64,000 nt of DNA from Tubulanus polymorphus (Eukaryota > Nemertea > Palaeonemertea > Tubulaniformes > Tubulanidae). How positions within the stretch are numbered: the first letter of the stretch is position 1; each line of letters begins with the position of its first letter. The notes under the pieces are model-generated. The model had not been told where the DNA came from and made no database searches. It saw only the letters and a program-made list of their open reading frames with translations. The stretch is taken from positions 9,093,001 through 9,157,000 of the forward strand of contig NC_134028.1 in the NCBI RefSeq assembly GCF_964204645.1, given 5' to 3'. The position numbers and the translations under genes are program-made. This document shows positions 41,536-64,000 of this stretch, in pieces.

Positions 41536-44500
41536 CAAGCCAACTCTTCAAAACTTCATTCCAGTGTAGTTCTTGAACAAAACATAATATGTAAAGCAGT
41601 ATGGTAACGATAGTTTCTCCAGGTATTCGCACACCACGCATACTTTTTGAGCTCAATCGTTGCTCACAGACAGGCCTCCCGTAAGAATAGCACTTCTTTT
41701 CAGGACCAGTGTCAGCGACCGATCAAACGAAACAACGATATCATAATTGTAGCTTCAAACTCGGGTTTGTTTCTTCAAGAATAGAAATATCGACACATAT
41801 TTTGCGTTCATCTCTCCGCGAGCGTATGTAGAAAGTCCCTGATTATTGGTTACTTTTTAGTTCACGTTTGATGTATCGTTTGAACCCAGTTTCGAGCAGA
41901 TTTATGTTAATCTGATGTTTGTTCTGTTGCTTGTTTTCCATGTGTCGGGATCGGGATACATGATGTACCAGTGACTTTTTTCTCAAAGAAAGTCACTATA
42001 CGGCATTTGGGGTTTTTAAGACCGACTCATATTTGCTGAATATCAAAGCTGAATATCAGACCACTGTTCGATGTTGGATTTAACGATGCCAAACTCAAGT
42101 GCATTATCCCCTCTTTTCAAAGCGCAGGGTTTAGTAGAAGTGAAAAATACTCGCTCGGCTGCGGGATAATGTTTCCTGATAAGCCACGTAAAGATGTTTC
42201 TAACGTATACGTATTCTCCCGGGTAGCATCAATACACGTAAAAAAGATTTCCCACCACGAGCGAAGTTACTCTCTCCTCTCTTATCACCTCCTTCTTTTT
42301 CATGTCCACTGTCTTCTCCTTTTTCTCGTTCCCAACTCCCCCCTCTTGAATTCTAACGGATCGATCATTCAATCAGAGTTGAATCACTCGACTCCACATT
42401 TATTTTCCCTCCGCTGCCGTTTCCTCACCCACTGTACCCTCATCCCCTTTCGCAGGCGCGGATCCAGACGGTAGCGCTGTAGGCACGAGCTACCGTCGCC
42501 AAAATATCGCGCCTTTTTCAATTTTCCAAGAAAAAATGGCACTTCTTTGAGTCGTCCCTATCAATCCCAATTGTAGAAAAGCCGGCATATTTTTACAAGA
42601 GAGCCAGAATATTATGATGATCTTAAACAAAAAGACAAAATCAGTCATTCAATCGATACCGAAGAAAAAACAAGAAAGGGCATTCTTATTTGTCTAGATA
42701 GTCATCTTCAGGAATACTGATGTTGTCAACCACGATCAACTCCGATCCCAACAGTGCCGTCTCCTTCCGCCGCTATATGCCTTCCCTGTTTTCCAAGTAT
42801 CTTCTCCTATTCACTTCTCCACAGCTCACACAGGTTATATTGACGAGGCCGACTTACAATCAGAGTTGCTAATCCTGTGTGCGTAATATACCCACACGGC
42901 GAGATCTGACAGAAATAGAAACCGATGTCAGGAGTTGGGGAGTTTGCGCGCACTGACTGTAAACGATATAGACGGACACTATGAAATAAACACAATCAAT
43001 AATGATAAAACAACGCACGTAAAAATGTAATTGCATAGAACATCGCTTATCATGTCAATATTCTAGCCGATTATGTCAGGTTTGAAGCTCTGGATTTTGA
43101 AACAGATTGATTTAAGGTTGGGATATAGGCACCACCAGATGGCGCAACAAACACTGGGTCATTCGTAGTGGTTAATTTTCGATGCAATTTCAACTCGATT
43201 TTTAGACTACTAAATATGAAAATTATCAGACAGATCATGTATGAAATATCTGCCTTTGTCACTTAGTCTTTGGTAGAGATTTCACTAAAAATTAATTTAC
43301 TAGTGAGACAAATAGATTAGAATTTAATTGAAATGTATACAAGGAAATTGAAGCGCGGTAACCCAGTGCCACTAGCGATCCAGGTGAATTATTGCTGAAT
43401 CCTCGCTTCTTATTAGCGTTACCGGTCCATTGATATTGGGGGAGAGATTATGCATGGTTCAATATCTTACAGCGGAGAATTTCGAAATTAACTAACTATA
43501 ATAACATTTACTTATTCTTGGCCATGTAATATCAAATCTCTATTGAATGCAATACTCTCGTTTACAAGTCGGTTCCGAAAGAAGCGTCCGTTGTATAATA
43601 AGAATCCGCTAACAGTCGGCGACGCTGTGGACGCAGATCTTCATGTAAGAAGCGTTATACCTCGAGGGCAGTGATAGGTTAATAAAAGTTAATTAGCCGA
43701 TGATCTATTTTAGATCTACGAGTTAAGATTAAGAAGAGATCGGTGTTGTGCATAGATGATCGTTCACATCCGGCGTGTTAACAAACACATTCCGATCGAA
43801 CATAAAAAAGGAACGTTTATGAAAAAAAATACCGCGAATAAAAGTCGATCAGGTTTAAGATTGAGATTTAGATGACGAATAGTAAAAGAAATAGAACACT
43901 GGTACGTTGTCGCTATTAGGGAAAGCGCGACGACCAAACAGCCTGATACCGTAAGGGCACATGCCCTACTTTATGACATAAGAAATAGATAAATTTATAG
44001 ATAGATAAATTCATTCAAGGATCGATGCATCCTCACATTGGGAAAAAAAGATATATTAGATAATTATAAATACAACAATTTTTGATTGATTACGTATTAG
44101 TTGAAAATGTACATATTTGAGACGGACGCCCCCAAAGCCCTAAGAGCTGTTCGTTGAGGGGATGCCCTCTATAAAGATAGTTACAATAACGATCATATAA
44201 ATATAGTAACATGAATCCTTTCGATGTTATGATGATATGATAAACTCCAGAACTGCAAGATTATTACATACGTTCTGTAGCTTAGTTATCTTTTTTGCAA
44301 GATTATCTTTTTATCCAAAAAAATCATGGCCAATAAATTCTGGTACCACTGGCAAAATAAAAAAACGTTTAAGAGCATTTGATGATAAGTATATTTTGAC
44401 TCATTGACTACTATTCTGGATATAACGTTTTTACTCGCATTCACCTAGAAAAAGCTGCCGAACACGATTGGCTTTCTATTTCCTAATGAGGTCTAAGATC

Positions 44501-45499
44501 GATTTTCGTAAGGATTCTCTGAATAAGAAGCGCGATAGAACGGTCAATAGATATGACGGCGCTTACGTCAGTGTCAATCAAAACAATTTTTGATATCGGA
44601 TTTGATTAGATCCCAACGGACTCGATTACGCTCTCCCTCTCTCATACGCACATCGCATAATAGATGATATTTGCGGATACGGTCCCTGCGAAGTGTTTAC
44701 CTGGTATCAGGCGTGTATAAACTCGGCTTCTGGTGGAAGATTGAATGTAAATACTGAATCAGTTACTGGTGGTGGAAGTCTCTCTCACTCACTCTCTCTC
44801 TCTCTCCATCTCTACGACCTAGGCCTGGTTTTTCATCATATCTCACACAAACAACTAAATAAAGGTAAGCCAATTGTGGATCATTCATTTTATTGGAATG
44901 TTTTCTTTTTGTAATGTTTTTTGACGTTTAGTTCTGCTTATATCATTGCAAATACGATACCGTCATAAATCAGTGTAACACGTATCATACGTAATACTAT
45001 TGTTTACTATTCTCCTAAAAACATAACGACGGATAGACGGATGTATTCTCAGTGTAGCAGATGACGAACTATATCCCACAATTTATAAACTTAAGAAATC
45101 ATGTGGGGTCGTTTATCGGCGTCGGAAATCCGATTCCGCACGAAATCTTATTCATATTCTAAACTTATGTATAGTTGATTAGTAATAACACGGAATTACC
45201 AAATCTCCTTCACACTAAGACGGCGGTTTTCAATGATCACCAGACTTATAGACTTATCGATGAAATAAGTAGTTTTTAAAAAAGAGTAGACTTTTTTCAA
45301 TTTCCAAAACAATGCAGTACCTAGCAACTCTGATAGAGAATTCGCCATTTTATTACCAAAATATATTGTAAATTGTACCAACTATCATCGCTGATGGAAG
45401 CATAAGTATGGGCGTACAAACAATACGTATAACAACCCTATAGTTATATGTCCGTGATGGAAGTCAAATGTAGTTATATTGAAGTAAAGACTTGTCTCA
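41536..45499. other. Gene-free stretch
   Basis: No gene is supported. There is a hairpin of 9 bp (GACGGTAGC at 42467-42475 with GCTACCGTC at 42489-42497) and a CT-rich microsatellite (about 44778-44808). Confidence 0.4.
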
Positions 45500-45579
45500 T
45501 GATGACCGATTTCTTTCAGAATTAACAGTGCAATTCACTATAGAGTCACAATCCGTTCCAATGTAGGTGTCAAATGAGT

Positions 45580-45845
45580 CCGTAGCTGTTTCACACAGGT
45601 CAAATTTATGGTACGACCAAAGACAGGTCGGACCAGGGCCAAAGTTAGCACGGTTCAAATTATTGCTAATTGATTTGTTCTGGAAGTGACCCATCTCGCT
45701 TGGCACAGTATCGTTTTGATAGAATTTTAGTGACGAGTGAGGGATATACTTGTAGATGTGCTCAGCGATCAGGCAAATGCCAAATTTGACTCGGATCTGG
45801 TCCGGGCCAATTTAACCAAAGCGTGATCACGCACGTGATCACTTG
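45580..45845. mobile_element. Diverged relative of the MITE at 52370
   Basis: It shares phrases with 52440-52660: ACGACCAAAGAC...GTCGGACCAG, GCCAAATTTGACTC, and GGCCAATTT. It ends in GCGTGATCACGC, a perfect 12-bp palindrome (45821-45832), followed by GTGATCAC. The left boundary is unclear. Confidence 0.45.
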
Positions 45846-48800
45846 ATCGAACCCGTCTTCGTCAGCGAGTGGGATAGGTCTTTTCAGTTGTAGACCACGG
45901 GAAACCGTCGTACCAATTTAGTATCTCACTCAGTGTAATGCCTTAAAGCAATCAGCGATATCATTGTGTGAGATAGAAAAATCATATTACAGAGTGTAAT
46001 ACCTCACTAGCACCACAGGTTACGTTAGGTTCATTAACTATAACTCAATTCATATCTTACTGACGTCAATATGCAGTCCACGCGAACCCGATATTAACGC
46101 GATCATCGGATCGGAGTATCATCCGTTGATGCCGTAACTTCTTTTTAGAAATGACTTTCTTCATAATCGTGTTTTGTACGTTTTGCTACCTATTCGAGAA
46201 TCGGCTAATGACGGACGGGAAACGTTGCATGAATTAGACTTAATTAGGTTGTCACGCGTCGCGTGCTATAAGTGTTTCAAGTTATCTCTCACACTCGTAC
46301 TGGATTTTTCTTGGCAGGATTACGTGACAATCAAAATGTCATTTTTCAGCGTTTACCTTTCGTAGGATCATTCGTTCGTTCTTTCGTTCGTTCGTATCGC
46401 CTATCGTCTATCTTATGGCAAACGATTGATACAGTAATGACAAAAATCTAATCGCTGGTATAGTTGCTACCGGTGGAATTGGTTCGCCACCTTGTCAATA
46501 TTGCTTTACTCGAGTTAGGCATCAGTTCGGTGATTTCACCGCGCAATTGTGACGCCAATTATTTTTTCTCTGCCGTTCTCTGCAGTATTCGTTCTTTCTG
46601 TTGGCTTTAATTTGTCTGTGTAACCAATTGATAGGTTGTAGATTTATTTCACCTCTGGGCCCATGTTTTCAATATCTCAATATCTCATGATATCAATGAT
46701 AGTAATAACAAAAAGCGCTTTACATAAAAGAAATCTCAAAAGCTCTACAATATATGTATTGTAGGGACTAATCATAAAACTCTTTGAATAAAAATGTTTT
46801 TAAAAGACTCCACTGATGGTCGGTTACGGAAGTGTATTGGATAATTATTCCACAAACGAGGCGCTGAGACAGATTTAGGTCATGGACCATAGAAGTCAGT
46901 TCGATGTAGTGGTTCAACAAGGCGGATTTCAGATGATTGTCTCGTAACTCAAAATTTCGAATATATAGTTTAGTAAAATAGGCTGGTGTCTGATGAACAA
47001 ATCCTTAGAGTAAAAACGATGATTTTGTGGCGTTTATTCATAGACCAAGGTCTATGTATGGGTTGCCTTTGGGCGGCTGTGGGTTTGGTTTTACTTTAAC
47101 CTCATTGTCTAGCGTGCGAGTTTAATCTGTCTCGACCTAGTACTGATCTTAGTACACAGTCCATTCAGATATGGGCTCAATTTGAGAAGGCGCCCGGTTC
47201 CGCTCGGGGTATACCACGATCATGGGCTTCGTAACAAAGTTGCAGGATTGATCTGGTTCTGAACCTGGTTCCATAACCAGATTTCATCAATTGTCGCAGG
47301 TGTCAAGAAGTTTCCAAGTTGCGGGTTAATGTTTACTGTACTATTGAAATACATTTAATCGTTACATTCATACCATACCTATGCGTCATCACGAAGAAAT
47401 CAAGAACTCATAAAAAACGTTGAATTTTGTTAGATCGAAGTTAACCGTTAAAAATTATATGCACGTACGCGAGGTGCTTATTTTCTGCAGTTGGAAAAAA
47501 CTACAACTTGAAAAATTTAAGGTTATGCGCACCTAAGAATAAAATTCAGGCAGTTTAAATGTAGTGGTTTGCGCGGTGTTTTACTAGTTAAGCGGATTCA
47601 GGCGATAGCACCGATACGGATAACTGATACTTCTAACAACCTCACAAGATAATCGAAATAGCGTATACCACCAACGTACGCCATTACCGCTCTCCCTCGG
47701 TAACATTTCCTTCGCGTTAAACCGTAAATATATTCCAGAAAACCTTGGAATTCGACAGTAACTGAAATATTAGCTAAACATCTTTATTCGTATAGCGCGT
47801 AAAGCGCGGCGCATGTAAGCGTGAACCGAGTACAAAGCATCGAAATATGTTACCGGGAATATCATCCGAAAGCTATTTTCGGATGAAAGCAACTTAAAGG
47901 AAAATGATTCATTATGCAAAATCATCGTATATGAAGAAAGTTTTGCCGCGTATCATACGAATCCTTGCCTTAGCAAATAGATAGAGCAAAGAACTAAGTT
48001 TGAAGTACAGAAAAAAGAGCAAAATTTCAATGATTATATTCTAGTTACATATCTTTATGAAGTTCTAATTCAGCATCTTTTTTGAAAATGAACTCCACGC
48101 AACGTACAACGAAGTAGACCTAACAGCCGATATCCTCGAGAGTATATCTTCATACTTCGACGTAAAAAGCTTGATGATGCCAATGCGTTGTCCAGCAATA
48201 CTTTCACCTCGTTTTTTTCATGATATCTTTTGTTATCATGCTTTTTTCTATAGATAGTCAGGTGGCTTAGCAACAATTTTCAGGTTTAAAGTTATTACCG
48301 GCTGGACAAAAGTACCTACTGAAAAGCAACATGTCTTGACCATCTATTCCAGTGACCCTGGAGATCTCTGAATTGGCGGCACCTTATTCGTTCATTTTCG
48401 ATTTTTAAAGCCAGATACATGAAATTTCATCCACGGTCGAAAAGAAACTCTACGCCAAATTTGGGGTTTTTTGTTCAATATAGAAGTTTCCGGTTTCTAG
48501 GCGCCATTTTGTGGCGGTCCCTCGAGGTCTCCATTGTTGCGATAATTTGCACTCATTTTTAAAACATAAGTTAAGGTTGAATATCATATAGTTCAGCAGC
48601 CCCTTGCGCGATGAACTTAAGTTATACAGCATTTTAAAGGAAATGAAATGCAGATATTATAGGTTACGTTGGATTTCCTAAACCATCTAACTACAGTCGA
48701 ACCTCGTTAATACGATTCTGTTTTTGAGACAAAATCCGTTTATTACGACGATTTCCAGCGTGTCCCAGCTGAGATACTTGTATCAATTTGAGATTTGGAT

Positions 48801-51800
48801 AATACGAAACGGTTTGATACGACAATTTGAATTTTACCCACATGATTCGAGGTTGCGCTGTATACCTACATGTGATTTTTTATGGTTTCTATCTTTTATT
48901 TCAAATTTTGCATACGTTTTCTTATTTCCTATATTTTTCATCCTACATAATTCCTATTTTCGACTACGTTTCAGTGTGGTCTTTAATACACCATATAGTA
49001 TAAGTGCGCCACAGCTCAGTACTTTCCTGTTTCCCTAAATAATCTGTAGCGTGACAAGCGCAATACATTATGATTAAGACGCGGAAGTTCCGCAGAGACA
49101 ACTAAAATGTTTGATAATGTTCTATTAACACCGGCGTGACCCGACGGAGCTAGAATCCGCTGTCGCTTGCCGTCGAGTTCACAGAGCCGCCGACTTGCCA
49201 GGACTACGAATTAATAATTGAATTAATTGCCACCGTGAATAGTCGACATTAAACTCTGTCCGTCGTGTGAGCAGTTGCAACAACAAGTGACAGTTCCGCA
49301 GTGTTTTATCGGCGCAAAATTTAGATATTTAATTGCAGACATCGCCGTAAGATACAATTAGACATGCCACAGTATGCACGCTAATCGTCTGCTATACAAC
49401 TTACATGCTTCTACCAAAAAATGATCACTTGTGTCAGGGGTTATAAGCATCGCTTTTAAGCGTTTTAATCTCTTAAATATCATACGACAAAATAGACGTA
49501 TCTAAAAGGAAAATCTTAGCTAGTCATTGAGAAATTTTTCGATTAAAAGCTATACCTGCCAATTCAATTCAATCTGATTTTATTGCTGCACACTGAAATT
49601 TTATGTATGAATTAAAGAGAAAAGCAATAGGGGTTTGCAAATCTTTGTTTCATATATCATCATCACTATTCAAGAATGATTGGTTTTGCAAAAGGATCTT
49701 AAGAAGAAACGATCCGACATTAAGAAAGAATAATTGTATTCTTGAAATCAATTGACGGAGTTGATTAAAAGACGTTTATGATTAAGAGATGACTGGCAGT
49801 TATTCTGTTAATGACGTTAATTATCTTCACTCGATCGACTCCACAGTCCGCAGTGGTTTCTTAACCGGAAATTGATAGAAGGTAGACAACGCCTCTCGGA
49901 ACAAGGGTCGACCTGTGTTCTTGACAATAAACCATTTTACAGTTGCTAGCCGCCATTTTGTTAGGGTTCTTTTGTTCTGTATTGTTGGGTCATTTTTTTC
50001 TCCTTTTTAATGGCTATTTGTGATCCGTGTTTTATCATATTTCATCTGTCCCTGGATGGATTTTGACAGTTTTAGCAACATTTAAACCGTATGAATCTTT
50101 CGTTTTCATTTATGCAAAAATCATTTCTAAAATTTGCAACGATGTGATATGAGAGCGATATACAAATCGTTGGTCAGTTTTTGTCGCATGCATAAAATCC
50201 AGGGTTTACTGAACTTTGAAGTTCGTTTTTTTCAAAAACAATATTCTAAAAAATCCAAACACTTCAGGAACTGTGCGCATAAACGCCTCCTTTGAAATCG
50301 AAAAATGATTTCTCATATAGGACTTCTATTGGAAAATATGATTTTTGATTTTAAAAATAGGATAATTTTTTCAAAAAGAACTTTTATTCTCAATATCCAC
50401 AGGACGTGTCATGTTTTCAACACCTGCTGAAATCAAACTCTAGGTCCTAAAACTTGAATAAAATAAAGTTTTAAGGACCTGTTTTAAGTTGTTTTCACTA
50501 GGTGGTGCAATCAACTAGTTGAATTTTTCCAACGAGGTTTTTCTAATTAATCTGAATGAATTCTGTGGCCCGAAAAAGCCACCGCGTTTCTACGAATGTA
50601 AGATCGACGGATAAGTCGTTAAGTCCACAACGGTCCTGGCTGGCACTTCGATATGTGTACATGTTTTACATCAGGAAAATATGCCGGTTCAGTACAGATT
50701 ACATTTCATGATATTCTCTACTGAGTCACTGATAGAACTACTGTGCGGGAACCATTATCTTGTTACTACTATATCATAATCTGATACCTCCTCCTGTTAA
50801 TAACGTTAACCGTTGAGGAATGTGGCGGCCATGTTTAATCTGCATGAGTTATCAGCTTAATAACGTTTAATTAATTATCGATACACTTAATATCTTTATA
50901 CTACGCAATATATCTTGTATAGCATACTAAAACAACGGGGAAAACTGCGTATCTGGTATTATTTCACAATGTTACTGGACATAGATTGGGAGAAAACGTC
51001 GACTTATAAAGTTCAACTATATGGTGTAGGTTGTATCGTACATGTTCCGTGAGGAAGACCAGTGCCCTCTGGTGCCTGGTGAGTGTAACTGTACGATATG
51101 GATAAGTACACCTAACTTCAAAACGGATCTATTAGATCTCTAGGAAGTCCCTCTTTTACTTTGATTTCGAATATCCCGGGTCAAAGGCACATTGTTGGAA
51201 ACTTAAACAACCCGGCATATGCTTGGGATGCGATCTCTGAACTCTCTTCAAATCGCATTCGTATAAGCTAGAATCAAAAACTAGACAACCTCTATAGTTT
51301 TACATCCACGTATATACTAAGCATATGAGACAGATATCCCGGAACCTCCAAACCGACTGCAAAGGACACTCGATAGACCTAAAAGACGGTACTCTACACG
51401 GAACCTGACTGGTTCAAGAGAGGAGCAGGGAAGTCATCATGCAGATCAGGATCCATCGTTTAACCCTAAACAGAGATGGATTCGATATCATCCCTATCAA
51501 GAGCGACGGATTTGGGTCGCAAGCTCCGGTGAATTATCCGCAAAAATTGTTGTATTTTCAACGTTTAAAGAATCTAACTTTTTAGAAGACAACGTTAGTT
51601 AAGACAACGTTAGCTCTGAATTGTGCAGTATTATCATACTAACTACCTTATCCCAGTGTCAGTACTCCGCAGTTACCAATTGCAATGACAATTTTGAGAT
51701 TATGTCATTAGGGCCTACATTCGTATTACGCTTGCGATTTAGTGTTTGGAATAGATTTAACTGAGCGCTAAATCATAACGTTCATTGCCTATAAGCATAA

Positions 51801-52366
51801 ATCTTCCCTCAGCTTTTGAACAGACCGACAATATTTGCTGTAGAAATTGAAAGCACGGCTTTGGTCGAGTGCCAAACACGGCACCACCCCGCTCAACGCT
51901 ATGCCCTGTTAGCATTCGACCAATCGGATGAATTAACGCGTCCACATAAAGTTCATATGCAAATGTTGTTACCATAGTGACTTACTCACTTGCCAGTTGT
52001 AGCTGGGGGATAGAAATTATTAAATATGAGCCAGTTTTATGGATTCTGATGCAAGACGCACGTTGAAGGAAGGTGGAAGGAAGCAATTTTGTGCGATGAA
52101 ATGCATTCACCGAACATACAAAATATTCTGCAATTCTCAGCAAATGACTGATTTGCGGTATATGAATAATGGGTACGGAAATTTTAGATATATCCTTTGA
52201 TGCCACCGGACGGTACTTTCTTGGCGATGACCTTTAAGGTGATCAACATGTTGTTTAGATTGACTATGTAAATACGTATCTCCTCAAAATATCGATTCTA
52301 TTCATTCGGATGATTGTATACAAAATATAGATATGTTGTGATGTTCAGATATGGATGTTGACCGAG
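45846..52366. other. Gene-free stretch
   Basis: No gene is supported. Noted are (TTCG)n-like repeats at about 46365-46400 and a 15-bp tandem repeat AAGACAACGTTAG at 51585-51612. The 104-codon frame at 48724-49038 has no recognisable features. Confidence 0.4.
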
Positions 52367-52369
52367 CCT

Positions 52370-52671
52370 AGCCGCGATCAGACGAGCGGTTTTTGCCCGC
52401 GCCAAATGTGACCCAGAACAACTGTTCACGCGGGTGCCAAAGGGGCTCGTGCCTGTTAGGCCCGACCAAAAACGTCGGACCAGTCCCATGCCAGGGTCAA
52501 ATAATTGCGAGTGAATTGCAACTGGTTCCGTAGATGGCTTCGCTTTGTTTGAATCAGTGTTTGGTGTCGAGTGAGTGGTTTACGTGTGAACGCGCTCTCT
52601 AATTACACACGGGCCAAATTTGACTCAGGCCAATTTGGCCCAGGCCAAATCGTCTCCGTATGATCGCGGCT
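52370..52671. mobile_element. 302-bp MITE with AGCCGCGATCA ends
   Basis: The left end AGCCGCGATCA (52370-52380) and right end TGATCGCGGCT (52661-52671) are perfect inverted repeats of 11 bp. The flanks carry CCT on both sides (52367-52369 and 52672-52674), a possible 3-bp target duplication. The interior is rich in GGCCAAAT-type motifs in both orientations. There is no coding capacity. Confidence 0.7.
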
Positions 52672-52674
52672 CCT

Positions 52675-62931
<10,257 letters not shown>

Positions 62932-64000
62932 ATGTCCACCAGCCATACCCTTGATGAGCACGATGCAGTTAGGCAATTCGAGGAAGAATACCAAGATAAA
63001 ATTCACTTTTATATTTCTGATGACGACATCGGTGCAATCGGCAGTCGTGATAGCGGAAAAACCAGGCCAGGTCTCTCGCAACAAATTAACGAGTCAGGAG
63101 AGAAGAAACGAACGACTCACGAAGCTATAGCGGAATCGATCGAAGAAATACCAACGACGACTATGGCAGCTACATCACCATCGGCCGTAGCGAGAACAAT
63201 AGCTTCCCGAGGTAGAACAGCCAACCCGAGTGGGTTAAAACTAGGCTTATCGACTGGAGAAGAGCGTGGTAGGAGACGGGCGAGTTCGTACGATCCTCGC
63301 ATCGTTCAGGATAGCGTGAAGTCTCACCCAAAACGAGCTTGCAGTGTGTCGGAATCAGGACCGGGTCGAACAGGACCCATTTCCCCACCACCCGTCACAG
63401 AACTCATCGACGAATTTCTCGCCAAACAACCACCTAAAAGTCCGGGTGCTCCTAAAATTGTCATGTCGCGAATTCCTTTACCTCAAATTCATACAGCGCG
63501 CAAAGATCAAAATGTAAGCACACTGAAAGGTGGAATTACTGTTGGTCTAGATCATCTAGATAATCTATGCCGTTTAATGCATCAACTCGCCTTACTTCGG
63601 GAGGAAAATTCCAAGCTACGAAAACGCGTGAATTATCTTGAAGATACGAAGGCTATGCTAAAAATGAAAAATGAAGTGCTAGACGCGAAGGTGAAAAAAT
63701 GGGAATACTTGGAAGACGCTTGGAAAAGGTCGAGCTTACAAAAAAATCGAAGTGATAGCGCCCTGAATAGCACGACGCCTGAGAAGGATCTCGATGATGA
63801 GGTATTTGGCAAAGGAACAGTCATGCAAATGTACCCTCGCTCTGGTCGACATCAGAGAAGTTTGTCAGTGGGTTCTGTAGAAATGCCTGAGGATATGGAA
63901 CATCCCCGGGACGAAAATACTGGGTGGGGATATGGTAAATACGCCGAGAAGATATTCAAGAAATCGATACGTTTGACACGATGGCCTCGTGAAACAGTAA
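62932..64000 (+). CDS. Coiled-coil protein, N-terminal exon, runs off the right edge
   Basis: The frame is open from ATG 62932 (context CCACCATG, a strong Kozak match) to the window end, 356 codons. Residues 1-200 are polar and low in complexity, with Ser/Pro/Arg-rich stretches and short patches such as RRRASSYD. Residues about 205-262 (GLDHLDNLCRLMHQLALLREENSKL and on) show Leu/Met heptad spacing, a predicted coiled coil. The tail holds RSLSVGSVE, a phosphorylation-like serine cluster. The final bases GAAACA-GTAA could be the exon end with a GT donor at 63997. I do not recognise the family; a cytoskeletal or vesicle-adaptor role is only a guess from the architecture. Confidence 0.75.
   Translation, partial: MSTSHTLDEHDAVRQFEEEYQDKIHFYISDDDIGAIGSRDSGKTRPGLSQQINESGEKKRTTHEAIAESIEEIPTTTMAATSPSAVARTIASRGRTANPSGLKLGLSTGEERGRRRASSYDPRIVQDSVKSHPKRACSVSESGPGRTGPISPPPVTELIDEFLAKQPPKSPGAPKIVMSRIPLPQIHTARKDQNVSTLKGGITVGLDHLDNLCRLMHQLALLREENSKLRKRVNYLEDTKAMLKMKNEVLDAKVKKWEYLEDAWKRSSLQKNRSDSALNSTTPEKDLDDEVFGKGTVMQMYPRSGRHQRSLSVGSVEMPEDMEHPRDENTGWGYGKYAEKIFKKSIRLTRWPRETV

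Overview
This is nuclear DNA from an animal, probably a marine invertebrate. The evidence is AT-rich spacers, long di- and hexanucleotide microsatellites, non-LTR and MITE-like transposons, a rhodopsin-class GPCR, a death-effector-like exon behind a splice acceptor, and AATAAA poly(A) signals. A lophotrochozoan (brachiopod, phoronid, mollusc or annelid type) is my best guess. I cannot prove it from the sequence.

Left part, about 1-26,700: a decaying segmental-duplication array. The repeating unit carries a small four-helix membrane-protein gene on the + strand, and converging on it a single-exon methyltransferase gene of about 293 codons on the - strand that resembles histamine N-methyltransferase (HNMT). 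Four methyltransferase copies are fully open (483-1364, 2786-3667, 14497-15378, 25103-25984). Two further copies survive only as fragments, near 8225-8297 and 22750-22930. The membrane-protein partner has decayed much more. The copy cut by the left edge is open as far as visible. The second copy is broken by a frameshift, a non-LTR retrotransposon inserted in its coding sequence, and a nonsense codon. The third has a frameshift and several deletions. In all four methyltransferase genes the stop codon lies inside the AATAAA hexamer. An atypical GPCR (10131-11174, - strand) and a death-effector-like exon (17989-18346, - strand, with a diverged relic near 4436) are interleaved with the array.

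The array also carries small insertions with readable boundaries: a 326-bp insert with overlapping A-box and B-box motifs (1642-1967), a 178-bp hAT-like MITE with an 8-bp target duplication (8304-8481), a possible 1.27-kb foldback element (4892-6164) and the retrotransposon (12470-14105). A tract of about 930 bp that is almost purely purine (19110-20040) separates two of the units.

Right part, about 26,700-64,000: a 430-codon intronless-looking gene for a basic, probably disordered protein (29241-30533), then about 32 kb without a convincing gene. That stretch holds an (ACCGAC)n hexamer array, two long (TA)n tracts, MITE-like elements and hairpins. The window ends in the first visible coding exon of a coiled-coil protein (62932-64000), which runs off the right edge.
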